The notes beneath the pieces are model-generated. The model made no database searches. It saw only the letters and a list, made by a program, of their open reading frames with translations, and was not told the DNA's origin. A stretch of 64,000 bases of DNA, from contig JAIOJX010000002.1 of the NCBI GenBank assembly GCA_022376925.1, positions 63,760,001 to 63,824,000 of the forward strand, in the 5' to 3' direction. The position numbers and the translations under genes were made by a program. This document shows positions 58,311 through 64,000 of the stretch, in pieces; within the stretch, counting starts at the first letter, position 1; every line of letters starts with the position of its first letter. The stretch comes from Tragulus kanchil. Its lineage: Eukaryota; Chordata; Mammalia; Artiodactyla; Tragulidae.

Positions 58311-59340
58311 AAAAAGAAAGAAGTGTATCTGTAAATTCTACCATGTTTGTAATACTCTCAGAAGCAGTAATTTCAGAAAAATTAAATTTATCTGCTTGCC
58401 TGTAGGAGCACAAATTGGCATAACTTCTATAAAAGTCAATTTACCTGTAACTTTCAGAAGTAAAACTATTCATAGATTTGACCCAGAAACCTTGCTTCCA
58501 AACCTTACTGTCCACAACGTAACATCTGCATTGTAATCTATATCTATAGTTACATAGATATACACTATTTCTTTGCCTTATGGTAGGTTTACAAGCAAAC
58601 CAAAAGTTTAGAACAATCGTTTTCCTGATGTTGAGAACTGACACATGTTTTCCATTGAATGCTTGTCAGCTTGTTTTTGTGCTGACTAATATTTTACTAA
58701 ATCTAATAGCTGATTTCACAGGCCTGGTTTTCTTGTTTATTTATTATTTTCTTTAATGATATCCCTCATTGGAAACTCTTGGCAAAACCCTGAAGTATAA
58801 TTCAATAAATGTAATTTAGTTAGGCATTAAAATAACAACATCCAGGTATATTACATTTCTCTAAAGATTTAATTAAGAATTTCTAGAAGGATGAATTATA
58901 TCAGGCAATAATATACACATTTTGGAGAGGAGACGCAAAACAAAACCCTTGATTATAATCAAAGAGTACAGATTGTGAGGGTTTGCAGTTACCAATTTTA
59001 GGAACAGAATTTCAGGTTCTCATATCCTTAGTAAACATAAAAAACCTCCATATATTTTGACAATTAACTATGGGCAGTGAGAACTTGATAGTTTCTTGGC
59101 ATGTAAAATGATTGAGGATATGGACTTTCTAGCTGTTTACTCCACTGGCAGTCAGGATCTAGTAAAATTAGACTCTATTAGCATCATGTACTTCCTCTAT
59201 TCTCCTATAGCTTCTCATTTGCCTTTGAACATGAATAGCAGTTTTCAGAGGGCATTTTATTTTGTTTTGACATGACAGCATCTGGGTTAGAGAGGGAATT
59301 CTTGGTGGAAAAGTCAAAGATTATGGCCCCCTTGTTGATT
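58311..59340. other. Unrecognised AT-rich DNA
   Basis: Nothing recognised. It is repeated from 59446. The minus frame 58441-58644 recurs at 59576-59779 without known homology. Confidence 0.5.
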
Positions 59341-59445
59341 TACAGGAGAGGCCATTGTGATGGGAGGCCTACATGGGCCAAAGAACAGAGATGGATGAAA
59401 ATAAATAAATGAAAGACCAATAAAAATAAAAGTTGCCAAAAATTA
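59341..59445 (+). mobile_element. CHR-derived SINE 3' third, duplicated copy
   Basis: Identical to 58206-58310. It starts at a duplication joint, not at a retrotransposition boundary. Confidence 0.9.
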
Positions 59446-60802
59446 AAAAAGAAAGAAGTGTATCTGTAAATTCTACCATGTTTGTAATACTCTCAGAAGC
59501 AGTAATTTCAGAAAAATTAAATTTATCTGCTTGCCTGTAGGAGCACAAATTGGCATAACTTCTATAAAAGTCAATTTACCTGTAACTTTCAGAAGTAAAA
59601 CTATTCATAGATTTGACCCAGAAACCTTGCTTCCAAACCTTACTGTCCACAACGTAACATCTGCATTGTAATCTATATCTATAGTTACATAGATATACAC
59701 TATTTCTTTGCCTTATGGTAGGTTTACAAGCAAACCAAAAGTTTAGAACAATCGTTTTCCTGATGTTGAGAACTGACACATGTTTTCCATTGAATGCTTG
59801 TCAGCTTGTTTTTGTGCTGACTAATATTTTACTAAATCTAATAGCTGATTTCACAGGCCTGGTTTTCTTGTTTATTTATTATTTTCTTTAATGATATCCC
59901 TCATTGGAAACTCTTGGCAAAACCCTGAAGTATAATTCAATAAATGTAATTTAGTTAGGCATTAAAATAACAACATCCAGGTATATTACATTTCTCTAAA
60001 GATTTAATTAAGAATTTCTAGAAGGATGAATTATATCAGGCAATAATATACACATTTTGGAGAGGAGACGCAAAACAAAACCCTTGATTATAATCAAAGA
60101 GTACAGATTGTGAGGGTTTGCAGTTACCAATTTTAGGAACAGAATTTCAGGTTCTCATATCCTTAGTAAACATAAAAAACCTCCATATATTTTGACAATT
60201 AACTATGGGCAGTGAGAACTTGATAGTTTCTTGGCATGTAAAATGATTGAGGATATGGACTTTCTAGCTGTTTACTCCACTGGCAGTCAGGATCTAGTAA
60301 AATTAGACTCTATTAGCATCATGTACTTCCTCTATTCTCCTATAGCTTCTCATTTGCCTTTGAACATGAATAGCAGTTTTCAGAGGGCATTTTATTTTGT
60401 TTTGACATGACAGCATCTGGGTTAGAGAGTGAATTCTTGGTGAGCAAAGATTATATTTTATTAATTTTTTTGTCCTTAATCCTTAGTTAGAACCTGGTAA
60501 ATAGTAGGGCACAGAAACCACTTTGTTGATTCTATGAATGATTTAAGAAAACTGATGAAATTTGCTATTAAAAATTCTATATCACATATGTAAAATTGCC
60601 AAGGAACAATCGATCACTTCCTTTCTGTGCCATGTTTGTCACCTCGCAGCAGGTGCATCAGAAAATATTGGGGATAAAGGTAACACAGCCTCAAATATGA
60701 TGACAGATAGTACTCCTTTTCTCTCAAGGCCCATTTCCCCCTGACTTCCTTTTCGAATGGTGTATCTGCCATCTCTCCCACCATCTGCGCTTAACTTTAA
60801 TT
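59446..60802. other. Unrecognised AT-rich DNA
   Basis: No gene or repeat recognised. It is covered by duplications 20 and 21. The plus frame 60562-60744 and its copy are not known proteins. Confidence 0.5.
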
Positions 60803-61067
60803 TTGGGGGGGTGGGCACTTCTTTTGGTCTTTAATTTATTTTCATTCATCTTTGTTCCCTGGCCCCTGTGTGCCTCCCATCACAGTGGCCAGTGTCACTG
60901 CAGAGCACCGGCTCTGGGCGCATGCTCTCCACAGTTCCAGCTCAGTAGTTGGACATGTCAGTCCAGCAGCTCCATGGCACTTGGGATCCTCTGAGGCCAG
61001 GGATCGAACCGGTGCCCCTTGCAGTGCAAGGTGGTGTCCTTACCCACTGGACCACCAGGGAAGCCCC
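60803..61067 (-). mobile_element. CHR-derived SINE, copy a
   Basis: Minus strand: GGCTTCCCTGGTGGTCCAGT, a GGTTCGATCCC box B, 'GAGCATGCGCCCAGAGCC', 'GGAGGCACACAGGGGCCAGG', 'AAAGACCAAAAGAAGTGCCC'. The A-rich tail is reduced. Confidence 0.9.
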
Positions 61068-61921
61068 CTTACTTCCTTTTTAATAGACACCTGGTTTGTG
61101 GCTGAACAGATGGCTGCCTAGAATAATGGGCACACTTTCTAGTCTCCCTTGGAATAGGAGTGATCATGTGACTATACCCCAGCCAATGCAATGCAAGTTG
61201 AAATTTCATGTGTTGATTTTTGGGTGCATTTTTTTTCCCCCCGATGGCTGCCTAGAATGAACAGTTACCAATTTTAGGAACAGAATTTCAGGTTCTCATC
61301 TAGTAAAATTAAGACAATTAACTATGGGCAGTGAGAACTTGATAGTTTCTTGGCATGTAAAATGATTGAGGATATGGACTTTCTAGCTGTTTACTCCACT
61401 GGCAGTCAGGATCTAGTAAAATTAGACTCTATTAGCATCATGTACTTCCTCTATTCTCCTATAGCTTCTCATTTGCCTTTGAACATGAATAGCAGTTTTC
61501 AGAGGGCATTTTATTTTGTTTTGACATGACAGCATCTGGGTTAGAGAGTGAATTCTTGGTGAGCAAAGATTATATTTTATTAATTTTTTTGTCCTTAATC
61601 CTTAGTTAGAACCTGGTAAATAGTAGGGCACAGAAACCACTTTGTTGATTCTATGAATGATTTAAGAAAACTGATGAAATTTGCTATTAAAAATTCTATA
61701 TCACATATGTAAAATTGCCAAGGAACAATCGATCACTTCCTTTCTGTGCCATGTTTGTCACCTCGCAGCAGGTGCATCAGAAAATATTGGGGATAAAGGT
61801 AACAGAGCCTCAAATATGATGACAGATAGTACTCCTTTTCTCTCAAGGCCCATTTCCCCCTGACTTCCTTTTCGAATGGTGTATCTGCCATCTCTCCCAC
61901 CATCTGCGCTTAACTTTAATT

Positions 61922-62186
61922 TTGGGGGGGTGGGCACTTCTTTTGGTCTTTAATTTATTTTCATTCATCTTTGTTCCCTGGCCCCTGTGTGCCTCCCATC
62001 ACAGTGGCCAGTGTCACTGCAGAGCACCGGCTCTGGGCGCATGCTCTCCACAGTTCCAGCTCAGTAGTTGGACACGTCAGTCCAGCAGCTCCATGGCACT
62101 TGGGATCCTCTGAGGCCAGGGATCGAACCGGTGCCCCTTGCAGTGCAAGGTGGTGTCCTTACCCACTGGACCACCAGGGAAGCCCC
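61922..62186 (-). mobile_element. CHR-derived SINE, copy b
   Basis: Repeat of 60803-61067 through duplication 21. One C/T difference was noticed (60957 T, 62076 C). Confidence 0.9.
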
Positions 62187-63199
62187 CTTACTTCCTTTTT
62201 AATAGACACCTGGTTTGTGGCTGAACAGATGGCTGCCTAGAATAATGGGCACACTTTCTAGTCTCCCTTGGAATAGGAGTGATCATGTGACTATACCCCA
62301 GCCAATGCAATGCAAGTTGAAATTTCATGTGTTGATTTTAGGGTGCATCCTTCTTTTTCTCTTTCTGTTTTCTGCCAACTGGACTCAGCAGCCACCTAAA
62401 GCATAATGAGGAACCAGGGGTTGAGAATGATGAAACCATAGGAAAGGAACGTGCATCTCTAGTGTCCGTGAAGTTGCAATATCCACCTTGGACTTCTTAA
62501 GACTAAAGTTTTGTTTCTAGGAGAAAGGGATAAGCTCTGCATTTTCTAAGTCACTTTAAGTGTTTTTTGATGCTTGCACCCAGACTTGATGGTATTAGTA
62601 TAGTATGGGGTCTATTTTCCTTAGAAATCTTTCTGAAATCTCATACGAGTGGGCTAGAAAGTCCCTCTTCTGTGCTCCCATGCACTCTGTATCAACTTCT
62701 CTTGCCCTTAGTTTCATTATAATTATCTTTTTTATATTAAAACTGTTTTGATGGCAGGAGCAATGTCTTATTCATGTGTCATTTGTCTTTATCCCAGAGC
62801 TGCATCTAGTAAAGCCTAAATGTATGTGATACATGTTCAGTGAATGTTTGTCAACAGTACCGGATTAATGACCTGAACTATTGAAAGAGCCTAACATAGT
62901 ACTGTGAAACTAATTTTATCCTAAACAAATTTTGGTTCCAAATCATACAATAGTGTACATGGTATATGCTCCAAAAAGTGTGTGGAAATGGTTGTTACAT
63001 AAAAACGCACTGGTGACCTCCCATGTGTTCCTTAGTATAAATTCTTATTTGTTCAGACATAGTAATGTATGATTTTTTTAATTAAAGCTTTGGAAATAAC
63101 AATGGTCTCTGCCAAGGAACTTTAAAAATAACCACTGTGGGCTAAGATCTTTGATCTTTTTACCACAAGTATATAAAACTGATTTGTATTCACAAAACT
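62187..63199. other. Unrecognised DNA
   Basis: No gene or repeat recognised. The part from 62609 is repeated from 63717. Confidence 0.5.
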
Positions 63200-64000
63200 A
63201 ATTTGCTAAGTTGCTTCAGTCATGTCCATCTCTTTGCAACCCTATGAACTGTAGTTGGCCAGGATCCTCTGTCCATGGCATTCTCCAGGCAAGAATACTG
63301 AAGTGGGTTGCCATTCCCTTCTCCAGGAGATATTCCCAACCCAGGGATCAAACCTGTGTCTCTTAGGTCTCCTTCATTTACAGGCATGTTCTTTACCACT
63401 AGCACCACCCGGGAAGCCCAAAACTTGTTTAAAGTGCATAATTGATTGATCCTATAGGGAAAAAATTCAGTGCCTCTAAAAATACATTCTGTTCCTTCCT
63501 TGTATTCTCGGCTTCAGGGAATTAACATTTTGTTAAATCTTTCAATTTATTTTCAAGAAAAAGTGTTCAGTTTATCATAAATTTGGTTTAATTTTCTTTG
63601 GTTTATGACATGTCTTATATTTTCAGAAAACAGTTTGTGTTTTCTTTTGTGTCACTTATAGCATAGCAAAGCTATTGACATGGATGAAATAAGTCTGTGA
63701 AAAGTTGTATAGACCTGGTCTATTTTCCTTAGAAATCTTTCTGAAATCTCATACGAGTGGGCTAGAAAGTCCCTCTTCTGTGCTCCCATGCACTCTGTAT
63801 CAACTTCTCTTGCCCTTAGTTTCATTATAATTATCTTTTTTATATTAAAACTGTTTTGATGGCAGGAGCAATGTCTTATTCATGTGTCATTTGTCTTTAT
63901 CCCAGAGCTGCATCTAGTAAAGCCTAAATGTATGTGATACATGTTCAGTGAATGTTTGTCAACAGTACCGGATTAATGACCTGAACTATTGAAAGAGCCT
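62609..64000. repeat. Direct duplication 22, cut by window end (distance 1108)
   Basis: Copy one is 62609-62892. Copy two starts at 63717 and is still matching at base 64000. From the other cases, copy one should extend to the joint near 63716 and copy two well beyond the window. Confidence 0.93.
63200..63420 (-). mobile_element. Bov-tA SINE
   Basis: Antisense, nearly full length: 'GCTAAGTTGCTTCAGTCATG', 'GGCAAGAATACTGAAGTGGG', 'CCCAACCCAGGGATCAAACC', 'TTTACCACTAGCACCACCCG'. It ends at the tRNA-like head near 63420. Confidence 0.93.

Larger units (their letters stand above)
58206..60445. repeat. Direct duplication 20 (distance 1135)
   Basis: Copy one is 58206-59310 and copy two 59341-60445. 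The joint 59311-59340 reads as a collapsed version of the true continuation at about 60446-60535. Copy two starts in the middle of a CHR-derived SINE. Confidence 0.95.
60121..62349. repeat. Direct duplication 21 (distance 1119)
   Basis: Copy one is 60121-61230 and copy two 61262-62349. The first ~40 bases match at distance 1141, then about 22 bases are missing near 61300-61312. The joint 61231-61261 contains a T/C run plus a 16-base echo of sequence at about 61109. Confidence 0.94.

Noticed and set aside
1133..64000. Doublets as a satellite array or as a phased repeat system
   Set aside because: The units at different loci are unrelated in sequence, each occurs two or at most three times, and unique DNA separates them.
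1133..64000. Doublets as LTR pairs of retroelements
   Set aside because: There is no internal retroviral region, no primer-binding site or polypurine tract, and no TG...CA ends. The copies touch each other directly.

Overview
This is nuclear, non-coding, repeat-rich DNA from a ruminant artiodactyl. The diagnosis rests on the repeats. BovB (RTE-type) LINE 3' ends, Bov-tA/Bov-A2 SINEs, tRNA-Glu-derived CHR-type SINEs and artiodactyl L1 3' ends are all recognisable by eye. The species cannot be fixed from this window. An abundant CHR-derived SINE with an unusual 3' half may be lineage-informative. I find no credible protein-coding gene, no conserved non-coding RNA gene and no CRISPR. The open reading frames present are either pieces of LINEs and SINEs or short random frames. 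The only protein homology I can defend is the decayed C-terminal end of L1 ORF2 (18746-19057, minus) and of the BovB reverse-transcriptase ORF (1650-1916 and its copies, minus).

The dominant structure is a ladder of 22 direct duplications. At 22 places a stretch of about 1.0-1.2 kb is followed almost at once by a near-identical second copy (copy-to-copy distance 1057-1187 bp). The junctions lie near 2216, 4019, 6012, 8640, 12897, 14688, 20586, 22650, 25730, 30470, 32400, 35703, 40751, 43517, 45538, 47617, 49438, 54260, 56323, 59340, 61261 and 63716. The duplicated sequences are unrelated to one another, and the breakpoints ignore repeat boundaries. Copies differ mostly by homopolymer indels, and several junctions carry degraded versions of the expected flank. 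This is what results when neighbouring contigs or read tiles overlapping by about 1.1 kb are concatenated without merging the overlap. I read it as an assembly artefact. Collapsed, the window would hold about 40 kb of real sequence.

Layout. 1-1110: unrecognised AT-rich DNA. 1.37-5.16 kb: a Bov-tA SINE, then a long minus-strand BovB carrying an inserted plus-strand Bov-A2 element, partly present two or three times. 5.2-11.2 kb: mostly unrecognised, with a Bov-A fragment. 11.25-13.3 kb: BovB 3' end and CHR-derived SINE (twice). 14.1-16.0 kb: MER5A-like fragment (twice) and a MIR. 16.9-17.5 kb: two tandem CHR-derived SINEs within one target-site duplication. 18.35-19.64 kb: two L1 3' ends inside one target-site duplication. 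21.7-23.2 kb: L1 3' end (twice). 25.5-26.8 kb: CHR SINE (twice). 28.0-28.8 kb: a 5'-inverted L1. 32-33.4 kb: Bov-tA (twice). 33.8-36.4 kb: old L1 and a CHR-derived SINE (twice). 38.45-38.81 kb: a fold-back palindrome made of two CHR-derived SINE halves. 39-39.5 kb: two Bov-tA elements and a CA microsatellite. 42-46.6 kb: Bov-A, L1 3' end, Bov-A2 and BovB 3' ends, two or three copies. 49.3-52.5 kb: several Bov-tA. 55.6-62.2 kb: CHR-derived SINEs at three loci, each duplicated. 63.2 kb: Bov-tA.

No genes work together here. The biology visible is retrotransposition: L1 and BovB machinery and the tRNA-derived SINEs that depend on LINE machinery, with target-site duplications, one twin-priming inversion and one fold-back element.
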